Shown: positions 26,456 through 35,184, numbered from the stretch's first letter. The stretch: DNA of 64,000 nt from Hyunsoonleella flava (GCF_004310325.1 NZ_SIRT01000002.1:124001-188000), one strand, 5' to 3'. The notes: a model not told the origin generated them from the sequence alone. A program made the numbers and translations.

Positions 26456-27427
26456 ATGAATAGCTATTTAGAAACAACCCATGACGTTTACAAAGAAGCA
26501 GCACTAACACCAGATGTTGGTTTATGCTGTACCACAAATCCTATATGGGAATTACCTGGATTAAAAATCCCAAAGATCATGCAAGAAATGAACTATGGTT
26601 GTGGTTCTACGGTTCATGCACGAGATTTAACCAATAACCCAAAAATGCTTTATGTTGGTGTTGGCGGCGGTATGGAACTGCTGCAGTTCGCTTACTTTAA
26701 TAGACAAAAAGGAGGCGTAATTGGCGTTGATGTTGTTGACGAAATGCTGGAAGCTTCACGCAAAAATTTTATTGAGGCCGAAGCCCAAAATGATTGGTTT
26801 AAAAGTGAATTTGTAGATCTTAAAAAAGGGAATGCTTTAAATTTGCCTGTTGACGATAACTCCATTGATGTAGCTGCCCAAAATTGTTTGTTCAATATTT
26901 TTAAGGCTGAGGATTTAAAAAAGGCCATTGCCGAAATGTACCGTGTTTTAAAGCCTCATGGACGTTTGGTGATGAGCGACCCAACCTGTGAGCAACCTAT
27001 GAATGAAGATTTGAGAAATGATGAACGCTTGCGTGCATTATGTTTAAGTGGCAGTTTGCCCATTGCAGATTATGTAAAAGCCTTAACCGATGCTGGTTTT
27101 GGTACTATTGAAATTAGAGCTAGAAAACCCTATCGTATTTTAGACCCTAAACATTACCCAACAGATGAATTAATTTACATTGAGTCTATTGAGGTTGCGG
27201 CTATCAAAGACCCAATGCCAGAAGATGGACCATGTATCTTTACTGGGAAGGCTGCGATTTATTATGGCGAAGATGATTATTTTGATGATAAAAAAGGGCA
27301 TGTGTTGCTCAAAAATCAGCCTTTAGCTATCTGTGATAAAACCGCTGGTGTGTTGGCAAATCTAAATCGGCATGATATTTTCATTAGTGAGTCTACATAC
27401 CACTATGACGGTGGCGGGTGTTGTTAG
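26456..27427 (+). CDS. arsM: Arsenosugar biosynthesis arsenite methyltransferase ArsM
   Basis: This 323-residue class I SAM methyltransferase has the SAM motif LYVGVGGGMELLQFA and a following acidic strand GVDVVDEM. Cysteines expected to bind trivalent arsenic are present near the N-terminus (Cys24, Cys25 in GLCCTT; Cys49 in YGCGST) and in the core (AAQNCLFN, DPTCEQPM). The C-terminus ends in GGGCC, a cysteine tail seen in the arsenosugar-associated ArsM branch. The enzyme methylates As(III) to mono- and dimethyl forms that feed ArsS. It is followed 19 bases later by a DUF547 lipoprotein gene. Confidence 0.93.
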   Translation: MNSYLETTHDVYKEAALTPDVGLCCTTNPIWELPGLKIPKIMQEMNYGCGSTVHARDLTNNPKMLYVGVGGGMELLQFAYFNRQKGGVIGVDVVDEMLEASRKNFIEAEAQNDWFKSEFVDLKKGNALNLPVDDNSIDVAAQNCLFNIFKAEDLKKAIAEMYRVLKPHGRLVMSDPTCEQPMNEDLRNDERLRALCLSGSLPIADYVKALTDAGFGTIEIRARKPYRILDPKHYPTDELIYIESIEVAAIKDPMPEDGPCIFTGKAAIYYGEDDYFDDKKGHVLLKNQPLAICDKTAGVLANLNRHDIFISESTYHYDGGGCC

Positions 27428-27446
27428 TTTATATTTAGAATTAGAT

Positions 27447-28403
27447 ATGAAATTTTTTGGCCTCATTTTTTTAACCTGCTTAGTTGTAGCCTGCTCTGGG
27501 GCCAAAAAGGTGGTGAACAAAACTGAGCGTTCTACTTCTGGAACGAATGAAATAGATACCACGGCAACCACTACCACAAAAGTGATTAAAATGACAGATT
27601 CACTTTATGTTCCAGATTCCGACGCTGATATTGAAATTGTAAATAAACCTTTAATTAAGAGTTCTGGTGAAAGCACTAGGGATTCAATAGCTAATAAAGC
27701 AGTAGAAGAGAAAATTGAGGAACCGATACTTGAACACGACACAATTCTTTATTATCCAGAAGCTTTCAATCATGATTCTTGGGACGATGTATTGGAAAAA
27801 TATGTTTCGACAGATGGAAATGTAGACTACTCAGGGTTGAAAAAAAGCAGAGGTGTTTTATTAAAGTATATTGAGCTATTGGCCAATAATACACCAAATA
27901 ATGATTGGACAAAAGAAGACAAACTAGCCTATTGGATAAATGCCTACAACGCCTTAACTATCGACTTAATCTTACGAAATTATCCTATAAAAAGTATTAA
28001 AGATATTAAAGACCCGTGGAAACAACGCCATTGGAAATTAGGTAAAAAATGGTACAATTTGGACGAAATAGAACATCAAATTTTACGAAAAATGGATGAA
28101 CCACGTATTCATTTTGCTATTGTTTGCGCTTCTGATTCTTGTCCGAAATTGCAAAATGACGCATTTACAGCTTCAAATTTAGAACAACAGCTAACTAAAG
28201 CGACTGAGGAGTTTCTAAGTGATAAGAGTAAAAACGACCTTTCTGATAACCCAATTAAACTATCAAAAATATTCAAGTGGTTTTCTAAAGACTTTAATCA
28301 AAACACGAATCTGATAGATTTTTTGAATAAATATTCTGAAGAAACAGTATATCACTCAACCAAAATACGCTATATGGATTATAATTGGGATTTGAATGAA
28401 TAA
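27447..28403 (+). CDS. DUF547 lipoprotein of the arsenosugar operon
   Basis: This 318-residue protein has a lipobox LVVAC (Cys16) and a ~90-residue low-complexity linker rich in Thr, Ser and acidic residues before a DUF547 domain. Domain signatures are YWINAYNALTIDLILRNYP, LDEIEHQILR and EPRIHFAIVCASDSCP. The open frame extends upstream to 27372, but the ATG at 27447 gives the signal peptide and follows the arsM stop, so it is chosen. DUF547 has Cys and His residues in a papain-like arrangement, but activity is unproven. It overlaps the next glycosyltransferase gene by 8 bases. A DUF547 paralogue without a lipobox lies at 34110. Confidence 0.86.
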   Translation: MKFFGLIFLTCLVVACSGAKKVVNKTERSTSGTNEIDTTATTTTKVIKMTDSLYVPDSDADIEIVNKPLIKSSGESTRDSIANKAVEEKIEEPILEHDTILYYPEAFNHDSWDDVLEKYVSTDGNVDYSGLKKSRGVLLKYIELLANNTPNNDWTKEDKLAYWINAYNALTIDLILRNYPIKSIKDIKDPWKQRHWKLGKKWYNLDEIEHQILRKMDEPRIHFAIVCASDSCPKLQNDAFTASNLEQQLTKATEEFLSDKSKNDLSDNPIKLSKIFKWFSKDFNQNTNLIDFLNKYSEETVYHSTKIRYMDYNWDLNE

Positions 28404-29118
28404 AATTTCAATTATCATACCCGTTTTAAATGAAGCAGGATGCATTAAAAATCTGCTTAATCATCTTACTGAAAATTCTTCAGAAGAACATATTGCTGAA
28501 ATCATTATAGTAGATGGTGGAAGTGAAGACAGCACGCAGCAGATGGTTCTCGATACGTTTTCGCAAAGCGAAAACACTCGAATTGATACTAAGCTAATAA
28601 TTTCAGAAAAAGGTCGTGCAAAACAAATGAATATTGGAGCAAAAAACGCCAGTGGTGACATTCTTTATTTTTTGCATGCTGATTCTTTTCCTCCCAAGCA
28701 TTTTGACGCACACATTGTTAGAGTCGTGAAAAAAGGTAATAATGCTGGTTGTTTTAGAATGAAATTTGATAGTAACCATTGGTGGTTAACATTGGCAGGT
28801 TGGCTAACTGCTCTACCATTTAAGGCTAGTCGAGGAGGTGATCAAAGTCAGTTTATAACAAGCCAACTTTTCAATGACATTGGTGGTTATGATGAACGTT
28901 TTTCTATTTATGAAGATAACGACCTGATTTCAAAACTATATGCTAGAAATGAGTTTGTTGTTATCCCAAAATGGTTGACGACCTCTGCGCGTTGCTATGA
29001 AAAACATGGCATATGGAAAACGCAATTCCATTTTTGGAGGATTCACTTAAAAAGTCGATTGGGAGCTTCCCCATACGAACTCCAGTCTTATTACTTGCAA
29101 AACTTGGTGAACGCTTAA
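28396..29118 (+). CDS. TIGR04283-family arsenosugar biosynthesis glycosyltransferase
   Basis: This 240-residue GT2-type glycosyltransferase has ISIIIPVLNEAGCIKNLL at the nucleotide-sugar binding start, IIVDGGSEDST, ILYFLHADSFPP (the metal-binding acidic pair replaced by HAD, typical of the TIGR04283 branch), and GGYDERFSIYEDNDL as acceptor/catalytic segment. No membrane helices are clear. It is the last gene of the operon and would transfer a sugar to, or form, the arsenoribose glycoside. Its 3' end overlaps the convergent phosphatase gene by 4 bases. Confidence 0.9.
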   Translation: MNKISIIIPVLNEAGCIKNLLNHLTENSSEEHIAEIIIVDGGSEDSTQQMVLDTFSQSENTRIDTKLIISEKGRAKQMNIGAKNASGDILYFLHADSFPPKHFDAHIVRVVKKGNNAGCFRMKFDSNHWWLTLAGWLTALPFKASRGGDQSQFITSQLFNDIGGYDERFSIYEDNDLISKLYARNEFVVIPKWLTTSARCYEKHGIWKTQFHFWRIHLKSRLGASPYELQSYYLQNLVNA

Positions 29119-29846
29119 TTTTTGTTCCTTCCTTTTTCATCGGGATATAAATCCTTTACCACATCACTCTGAAATACTTCTTTGGTGTCAATGTTTATGG
29201 CAGATAATTTCCCAAAAAACGCTGCGCCTGTGTCAATGTTCCAAACATTTATAGCATTCATGGGCTCATATTGATTGTAATTTAAGGTAGGCGTATGCCC
29301 GATGTAAATTTCCTTGTAGTGCGTGAGTCGCTTTGGGTACAATTCAGAGTTTTTCTCAATACGCTTGTCCATAGTCAGCGCCATTTCCCATAGTGTTCTG
29401 TCAAAATAAAATGTAGTTTGGAATACCTCCTTTTCAACTCCATGCATTGAAGTGAAACCTGCGTGCAAAAACAACCTGTTTTCAGTATCTAAATGGTACA
29501 TTTTTAGGGTTTCAAAAAAGCTTAAATGCTTTCGCTTTTCTTCTTCACTGAATCTTTCATAGCTTTCCATGGTCTCCTTTCCTCCATGCATGTACCATAC
29601 CTTGTTTACATCTCCATCTCGTAACCATTCTTCGCACCACACATCATGATTGCCTTTTATAAAAATACAGTTAACTTTTTCAGAAAGTTCAATCAAAAAT
29701 TGGATTACTTGGGCAGATTCACTCCATCCGTCCACATAATCGCCCATGAAAATGAGTTGGTCTTCGTCTTTAATTTCCAGAGTATTTAAAAGTTGGATAA
29801 GTGCTTTTAAACCTCCGTGAATATCGCCAATTGCAAAAGTTCGCAT
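29115..29846 (-). CDS. Serine/threonine-type metallophosphoesterase
   Basis: This 243-residue PPP-family phosphatase has the metal-binding signatures GDIHGG (residues 7-12), MGDYVDGWSES, GNHDVWCEEW and GHTPTLNY near the C-terminus. These place it with bacterial PrpA/ApaH-like enzymes acting on phosphoproteins or small phosphate esters. No signal peptide. It converges on the arsenosugar operon with a 4-base overlap, and a REP-like element lies upstream of its start. Substrate is not assignable from sequence. Confidence 0.88.
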   Translation of the reverse strand: MRTFAIGDIHGGLKALIQLLNTLEIKDEDQLIFMGDYVDGWSESAQVIQFLIELSEKVNCIFIKGNHDVWCEEWLRDGDVNKVWYMHGGKETMESYERFSEEEKRKHLSFFETLKMYHLDTENRLFLHAGFTSMHGVEKEVFQTTFYFDRTLWEMALTMDKRIEKNSELYPKRLTHYKEIYIGHTPTLNYNQYEPMNAINVWNIDTGAAFFGKLSAINIDTKEVFQSDVVKDLYPDEKGRNKN

Positions 29847-29967
29847 ATTGAATTTGTTTTAGGCAAAACTAGTAGAATCTTTACTAATAACAGTGGTTTT
29901 TTAATAAGAAATGTAGTTTACAAATGATTACTTTTTTTAGGGTTTTGATTTACTTTGTCTGATAGGT

Positions 29968-30060
29968 GCGTTAGGGATTGAAAGGTATACGGAGCTCCTC
30001 GCAGAGAGAGACTAGCGAAAGTCCGACCCTTTAGGGTAACCTGCCTGCCGGCAGGCGCTC
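29968..30060 (+). repeat. REP-like dispersed element, copy C (with nested palindrome)
   Basis: It begins GCGTTAGGGATTGAAAGG and has the conserved GAGCTCCTCGCAGAGAG and GACTAGCGAAAGTCC blocks. The 3' tip is interrupted: GGGTAAC is followed by a 15-base insert and then GCGCTC. The insert contributes the perfect 14-bp palindrome GCCTGCCGGCAGGC (30043-30056). It lies between the phosphatase gene and the Omp85-like gene, both on the minus strand. Confidence 0.83.
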
Positions 30061-30071
30061 AAATACTGTAA

Positions 30072-31331
30072 CTAAAAATATTGCCCAATACCAAATACAA
30101 AACCTTTTGTGGAATTCTCGGTGATACCATAGCCGTAATCTATCCTAAAAATGGCATTATATATTTTTTTATGAATAAAACGCAACCCTAACCCAGGATA
30201 TATTTTTACGTTGTCTTTTTTGCTAAAATCGCCAAAATCTCCCCCTGGGTTTCGCCATGTGCCTGCATCGATAAATGCATTGCCTTGTAGGACAAACCAG
30301 TTTTTCTCATAAAGGGTATGACGATATTCAGTATTGATGACGATAACCCCTGTACCTCTATCGATGGTGTTACCTACACCACGAACGTTAAGGTTGTTAT
30401 CTACAGAAAAAGGCGCAAAAGGTGTTTCATCATTTGTGGAAAGCCCCATGCGCAATCTGTTGGCCCAATTGCCATTTTCGCCTATGCGCTTGAAATAGAA
30501 AAAATCGTTCCAACCGATAAAAAAATCGGGAAGCATATCGTTAGTAGAAGTTACATACTGAAAATTAAAAATACTTCTAAACCCTGAGACGAAATGGTAA
30601 AAATAATCCAGATTATTATACTCGTAAATACCTTTTGCTAACCATTTATGAACGTTTAATTCTGGTCTGTTATTTATATTATCTCCTCTAAACCTGTAAT
30701 CTTCTGTAAAATAATTTACACCAAATTCCAGTCTATTATGAAAATCAAACCTATGCAAACCAAGTATTTCATAGCTTTTGTTGTTGTATCGGTATTGTGC
30801 TGTTTCGTCGTCAAAAAAAACTGGCTCCAACGTTGTTAAATCTTGATAATTGGCGGCCAAACCCCATCGCCTTGAAAAGAGAAAAGGTGCTCTTAGATTG
30901 ATAGCATGAGAATCATAAATGTCTTTTTGATAAAACCCTCCAAAGATGATGTTTCTACCAAATGTGTTGAATTCGTATAAACCGATTCGATATGCAAATT
31001 CATCGTCATCCGTTGTATAAAAATTAACAGATGGAATAAGTGTGAAGTTTTCTTCGATATTATAAAACACATTATACCTGTTGTCTCCAGCGGGAAAAAC
31101 TTGATAAGAGGCATGTGATACGGAGGGTAGTCTCTTGATAAGTTTGATGTCTTCTGCAATTTCTAAAGAGTCTAAAGGTGCTCCTGATTTTACGCTCGCT
31201 ATTTTTTTAAGAAATGACGATTTTATCTTTTCGTTTCCTTGGATTTTTAGGTCTGCCACCACTGCGTTTTGAGCAAAAGCAAAAAAACTACAACATACAA
31301 TTAAAACATAAGTTGAGGCTCTTTTCATCAT
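30072..31331 (-). CDS. Omp85/BamA-like outer-membrane protein
   Basis: This 419-residue protein has a signal peptide (ending near CCSFFAFAQ), one POTRA-like domain (residues ~24-90: VADLKIQGNEKIKSSFLKKI onward) and a C-terminal beta-barrel of alternating aromatic strands that ends GIGQYF with the expected final Phe. It is shorter than BamA, which has five POTRA domains. It resembles single-POTRA surface-antigen proteins that insert or translocate a specific partner. The ATG overlaps the stop of the lipoprotein gene upstream by 4 bases, so the partner may be that lipoprotein or the GH113 enzyme. Confidence 0.83.
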   Translation of the reverse strand: MMKRASTYVLIVCCSFFAFAQNAVVADLKIQGNEKIKSSFLKKIASVKSGAPLDSLEIAEDIKLIKRLPSVSHASYQVFPAGDNRYNVFYNIEENFTLIPSVNFYTTDDDEFAYRIGLYEFNTFGRNIIFGGFYQKDIYDSHAINLRAPFLFSRRWGLAANYQDLTTLEPVFFDDETAQYRYNNKSYEILGLHRFDFHNRLEFGVNYFTEDYRFRGDNINNRPELNVHKWLAKGIYEYNNLDYFYHFVSGFRSIFNFQYVTSTNDMLPDFFIGWNDFFYFKRIGENGNWANRLRMGLSTNDETPFAPFSVDNNLNVRGVGNTIDRGTGVIVINTEYRHTLYEKNWFVLQGNAFIDAGTWRNPGGDFGDFSKKDNVKIYPGLGLRFIHKKIYNAIFRIDYGYGITENSTKGFVFGIGQYF

Positions 31332-32059
31332 TTGGCACTAAACGATTTTGTTACCACTAAATTGACCCAATTATCCAAACTTACGTCCATTAAGGTGAAA
31401 TTATAAGTATTTCCCATAACCAAATCTGGTGGTGGTAATTGCGTGGTAACATTTAAAACCACATTGCTGGTATTATAATATTGGAACATGCTTTCGTAGG
31501 TGTATGTTCCAGATAGTAAACTGTCTTGCGCATCTGAAATGACCTGAAAATAAATGGCGTTATCACCCGCAGCATTATGTTGCCATGAAAAAACGGGCAT
31601 ACTGGAGGTGGTTTGATTGATAATTACCTCATCCGTCCATACTGTGGGCTTAGATTGGTGCTTAATGCGAATTGGGTTGGAGATTTTTATTTCGTTATCC
31701 AATTCAAAAGTGATGATTACCCATTTTTCATTAGAATTGGATTGGGTGAATTTCCCTAAATGACCATTAAAAAATGGTTCGTTCTCTAAAAAAACCTGCT
31801 TGTAATTTGTGTAATCTTCGTGATTTTGCTGTGCGTTTTTGGTTTCATAAAATCTAATGTTGGTGGCACCGTCCTCTGGATAAAAAAAAGTAAGTACGTC
31901 TCCTGTATCTTTATCACTTGCGGCACATGCGATTACCGCTCCTGTTTCAATGGGTTTGCTTGAAGCATATAATTCTAAGGTTTGTTCAATAGCATCATCA
32001 GTATCGGTGCACGACATCATGATGATAAATGAAAGTAGTAGATGTTTAAGTTTGCCCAT
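31328..32059 (-). CDS. Hypothetical lipoprotein
   Basis: This 243-residue protein has a short signal peptide with lipobox (FIIMMSC, Cys17). The mature part is rich in beta strands and aromatic residues, with no motif I recognise. It lies 6 bases after the GH113 gene and overlaps the Omp85-like gene by 4 bases, in a three-gene minus-strand set. Functional guess is withheld; association with a cell-surface or periplasmic polysaccharide process is possible because of the neighbours. Confidence 0.72.
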   Translation of the reverse strand: MGKLKHLLLSFIIMMSCTDTDDAIEQTLELYASSKPIETGAVIACAASDKDTGDVLTFFYPEDGATNIRFYETKNAQQNHEDYTNYKQVFLENEPFFNGHLGKFTQSNSNEKWVIITFELDNEIKISNPIRIKHQSKPTVWTDEVIINQTTSSMPVFSWQHNAAGDNAIYFQVISDAQDSLLSGTYTYESMFQYYNTSNVVLNVTTQLPPPDLVMGNTYNFTLMDVSLDNWVNLVVTKSFSAK

Positions 32060-32065
32060 GATAAA

Positions 32066-33073
32066 CTACTGTTTGTAATAATTACGAATTAAACCTTCAG
32101 CCGGTTTGTTTTGGGGCGTAAACATTGCATTGTTTTCACCTCCAACGTTGTCATGATTTATAAACCATTTCCAAACAAAACCACCAGCAAACCAATCTTC
32201 CTTCCAAAAGGTTTCAAAAAGTGCTTTTGTGGTATTGTTTTGGGCTTCTAAATTAACGGCTCCCATTTTTCTATCACTTTTCCATGGTGCTTTGCCAGAA
32301 TAATCTACACTTCTGTATCCAAACTCGGTAAACAAAATAGGTTTACCATATTTCACAGAAATATCCTGAATAACCCTTTTATGCTTTCCCCAACCTTTTA
32401 AACACTCTTCAAAAGTTGGTGTTTTTCTATCGCTTACAGGAAAATAAGCATCAACACCTATAAAATCCAATTTATTCCAAAAGGGTGTGCGTTTAAACTC
32501 ATCCCAATTGGCGGCATAGGTTAATTTTCCGTTGTAAATATGTTTTATGTCTTTTATTAAGTTGTTCCAATAATCAGGTCGATTTGATATAAAACGTTCT
32601 AATTCCGTTCCAATACAAAATATGTCGGCATTGATTTCATTAGCTAACACTGCATATTCCAAAATAAATTTTGAATAGGAGTTTTCTAAAGTTTTCCAGT
32701 CCGTTTCGGTTTTCATTTCAATATAACCCGTAAACTCACCTCTCCACACCCAAATTTGGGGTTTCAACATAATTTTGATGTTCTTTTTTTGAAGTGTCTT
32801 GATATATTGTTTTGCACCATCTACGGTTTCTCCAAACCACTGCCTATGGGTGTTATAAATAATTTCAGGATGTTTTAAATCTCTTATAAATCCAAATGGC
32901 ATGATGGCCGCATAGTTGGCATTTACTTTTACTACAGGAGAAATATGTTTTTCCTTTACTTCGGCATTGGCAGCCACAAAACTTACACCGTTAATTTTTT
33001 TAGTTTGCGCATTACACGATTGGAAGTTAAGTAGAAGAATAAAAAAAAGGAGTTTAAACAACCGCATAAGCAA
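32066..33073 (-). CDS. GH113-like glycoside hydrolase
   Basis: This 335-residue protein has a signal peptide with a possible lipobox (LNFQSCNAQ). It is a TIM-barrel glycosidase resembling GH113 beta-mannanases: MPFGFIRD, IKIMLKPQIWVW, FCIGTELERF with the acid/base Glu after a Thr-rich strand, LDFIGVDAYFPVS, and ILFTEFGYRS with the nucleophile Glu. The C-terminal strand has WFAGGFVWKWF. The enzyme would act in the periplasm or at the surface on beta-linked mannan or a related glycan. It heads the set with the lipoprotein and Omp85-like gene. The family call is from motifs; substrate is unproven. Confidence 0.83.
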   Translation of the reverse strand: MLMRLFKLLFFILLLNFQSCNAQTKKINGVSFVAANAEVKEKHISPVVKVNANYAAIMPFGFIRDLKHPEIIYNTHRQWFGETVDGAKQYIKTLQKKNIKIMLKPQIWVWRGEFTGYIEMKTETDWKTLENSYSKFILEYAVLANEINADIFCIGTELERFISNRPDYWNNLIKDIKHIYNGKLTYAANWDEFKRTPFWNKLDFIGVDAYFPVSDRKTPTFEECLKGWGKHKRVIQDISVKYGKPILFTEFGYRSVDYSGKAPWKSDRKMGAVNLEAQNNTTKALFETFWKEDWFAGGFVWKWFINHDNVGGENNAMFTPQNKPAEGLIRNYYKQ

Positions 33074-33172
33074 AGTTTTAAACTCCTAATTTACTATTAT
33101 AATCTGGATTCCCATTTGTACAGGAATGACAAATTTATTGGCTTCATCTAACGATGAGTGAGTATTTAACCT

Positions 33173-34075
33173 TTAGAACAATGCTCTTAATCCGATATTG
33201 AATGTTTGCCCTAGACCTGTAGCCTCGCCTCTAAAGAAGTTTGAGTATAAGAACTCAACGTTAAGTTCATCTGTTAACTGATATTTAGCGCCACCGCCCA
33301 AAATTGTGGCGTTCTGGCTAAAATCATTTTCACCTAAATCATTTCCTCCAAAAGAAATCAATTGTAAATGTTGAACCAGCCCCAAAACCGTGAATTTTGA
33401 ACTTGGAAAATAACTTAAAAAGGCACCAGGTGTCAAGCGTAAACTATTGTAAGCAAAACTAGCTTGTTCTCCAAAATTGTACTCTGTATTTAACTCTGTG
33501 AATAATTGCCAATCGCCACCAGCGAAACTATAATCGTAGAAGAATCTGTTTTGAAAGATAAAACCATCTTGGTCTAGAAACACACCGTTTTCGGTTTCAT
33601 TATCAATTAAGGGGATATGAAACGCAGTTTGAATAGTGAAATTTCCAACGTTTTTGATAGGATTGAATTTTATGGCTGGAGCAAAAGAAGTCAAACCAGA
33701 ACGTGCTGTACCTCTTTCTCCATCAAAAGAGAATACGTCCAAAGCATTTCTACCGCCAATAGCATTAGAGCGCACTTCGAACAGAAGACCAATATTTAGA
33801 TTATTATTATCAGAAATACCCGTAAATATATCTACCGAAGAGGTGAAAAATGTATTTCTTGGAATATCTTGTTTTTGGTCACCATTTGGTCCGCCAAATA
33901 AATCTTTAGTCTCTGTATATAAATTATTGAACCATTTTATGTCCCACTGTCCTTTTTTTAAAAGTATTGAAGGGGTGTAAGTCTGTATCACGCTGCGTTC
34001 TTCTTGCTCGTCTTCTTGTGCAAACCCTGTAAAGGTTACTGTTGCTAGTGCTATTAATGCTATTATCTTTTTCAT
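33173..34075 (-). CDS. Outer-membrane beta-barrel protein, hypothetical
   Basis: This 300-residue protein has a clear signal peptide (MKKIIALIALATVTFTGFAQ). An acidic N-terminal stretch is followed by alternating amphipathic strands and a C-terminal Phe (FNIGLRALF), as expected for an outer-membrane barrel of about 12 strands. I do not recognise a specific family. It lies 34 bases after the DUF547 gene in the same direction and about 100 bases before the GH113 gene. Confidence 0.75.
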   Translation of the reverse strand: MKKIIALIALATVTFTGFAQEDEQEERSVIQTYTPSILLKKGQWDIKWFNNLYTETKDLFGGPNGDQKQDIPRNTFFTSSVDIFTGISDNNNLNIGLLFEVRSNAIGGRNALDVFSFDGERGTARSGLTSFAPAIKFNPIKNVGNFTIQTAFHIPLIDNETENGVFLDQDGFIFQNRFFYDYSFAGGDWQLFTELNTEYNFGEQASFAYNSLRLTPGAFLSYFPSSKFTVLGLVQHLQLISFGGNDLGENDFSQNATILGGGAKYQLTDELNVEFLYSNFFRGEATGLGQTFNIGLRALF

Positions 34076-34109
34076 TATTTTGATTTGTTATTTGTTTTAA
34101 AAATTGAGG

Positions 34110-34823
34110 TTATTGTTTGTTAATTGTCCAGTTATATGGAAAGTAACTTAACTTCCATTTACCTTCTAGTTTTTCAGTTCTATATTTATTTATGAAGTCG
34201 ATTTCGTCCATTTCTTTAGTCTTAAAATCCTCTTTGTACCATTCCATAATTTGAGATACTTGTACGCGGTTTTTCTTTGAATTTACTTGAATGAAACTAC
34301 CATTTATGGCTTTTTTAGTTTGTGCTTCTAATTGTGCATCCAACGTATTTGGTAAGTAAGCCTTACTAATTAATGGCGGACATCCAACAGCACCACAAAC
34401 CAAAACGAAGTGAAATCTTGGTTCTTTAAAATTACCTCTTAATAATTTGTGTTCAATATCATTTAAGGTGATGTTTTTGCCGCCAATATTGTGTTTTGTT
34501 TTATCAAAAAAACCTGCATTATCTAATGGTGATTTTGTGGGATACTTGTCTATCAATCCTTTTATAACTGATAAATTATAGGCGTTTATCCAAAAGGCTT
34601 GATAGTTTTTGGCATCGCTTTTTTCTACTGAAATATTTTCGGCAATTTTTAAAACTTCGTTTAGTTGTGCTTGGTTAGCATGAATTTTATCGTAAGCTAC
34701 TTTTCCGTTTGATACGTTGGCCTTAAAAAAGGCATCTGCTTTTTTAAAAAATGTAGTTAAGTCTTGCGCTTTTGCAGAAAATACGGTTGAAATAAAAGCG
34801 ATTATTAAGATATATTTTTTCAT
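34110..34823 (-). CDS. DUF547 exported protein
   Basis: This 237-residue protein has a signal peptide MKKYILIIAFISTVFSAKAQ. The DUF547 domain shows FWINAYNLSVIKGLIDKYPT, LNDIEHKLLRG, EPRFHFVLVCGAVGCPPL and a C-terminal SYFPYNWTIN. An upstream in-frame ATG at 34844 would add seven basic residues before the signal peptide; the 34823 start is preferred. It is a paralogue of the DUF547 lipoprotein in the arsenosugar operon, with the same Cys and His positions but without the lipobox and linker. Function unknown; it is probably co-transcribed with the barrel protein downstream. Confidence 0.85.
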   Translation of the reverse strand: MKKYILIIAFISTVFSAKAQDLTTFFKKADAFFKANVSNGKVAYDKIHANQAQLNEVLKIAENISVEKSDAKNYQAFWINAYNLSVIKGLIDKYPTKSPLDNAGFFDKTKHNIGGKNITLNDIEHKLLRGNFKEPRFHFVLVCGAVGCPPLISKAYLPNTLDAQLEAQTKKAINGSFIQVNSKKNRVQVSQIMEWYKEDFKTKEMDEIDFINKYRTEKLEGKWKLSYFPYNWTINKQ

Positions 34824-34844
34824 TTTTTTTGATTTGAATTTCAT

Positions 34845-35166
34845 TTTTCTGAAACCTAAGTCTGTTTAATTTGAATAAACTTTCAAAAAAACTTACAATT
34901 TTTTGGCGTCTTATGACTTTGCAATTCCTTACAAACAACAACCAATTTAAAGCGTTTCTAAATTAGAGTGCAGTGTTAAGTTCTTATCTTTAGATGCGAC
35001 CTAATAGCGTGCTGTAGCAACTTTGGCGAATAAAAAATTGACTTTGGGACAGCATTACCTAAGCAAGTATGCCCGCGTTAGGGATTGAGGCATTTGTTGA
35101 AGCTCCTCGCAGAGAGCGACTGCCGAAAGCCCGACCCGACCTTAGGAGGGTAACGCCAAAATAAAA
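34845..35166. other. Divergent intergenic region holding REP-like copy D
   Basis: This 322-base region separates the minus-strand DUF547 gene from the plus-strand oxidoreductase gene. Besides REP-like copy D at 35075-35157 it is A+T rich and has no open frame that I trust. No promoter box with proper spacing stands out. Both divergent promoters must lie here. Confidence 0.6.
35075..35157 (+). repeat. REP-like dispersed element, copy D
   Basis: It begins GCGTTAGGGATTGAGGC and ends AGGAGGGTAACGCC, with GAAGCTCCTCGCAGAGAGCG and GACTGCCGAAAGCCCGACC inside. It is closest to copies A and C. It ends 10 bases before the first possible start of the oxidoreductase gene, so it would be in the 5' leader of that message or overlap its promoter. 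Confidence 0.85.
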
Positions 35167-35184
35167 ATGACTAACAACCAAATT

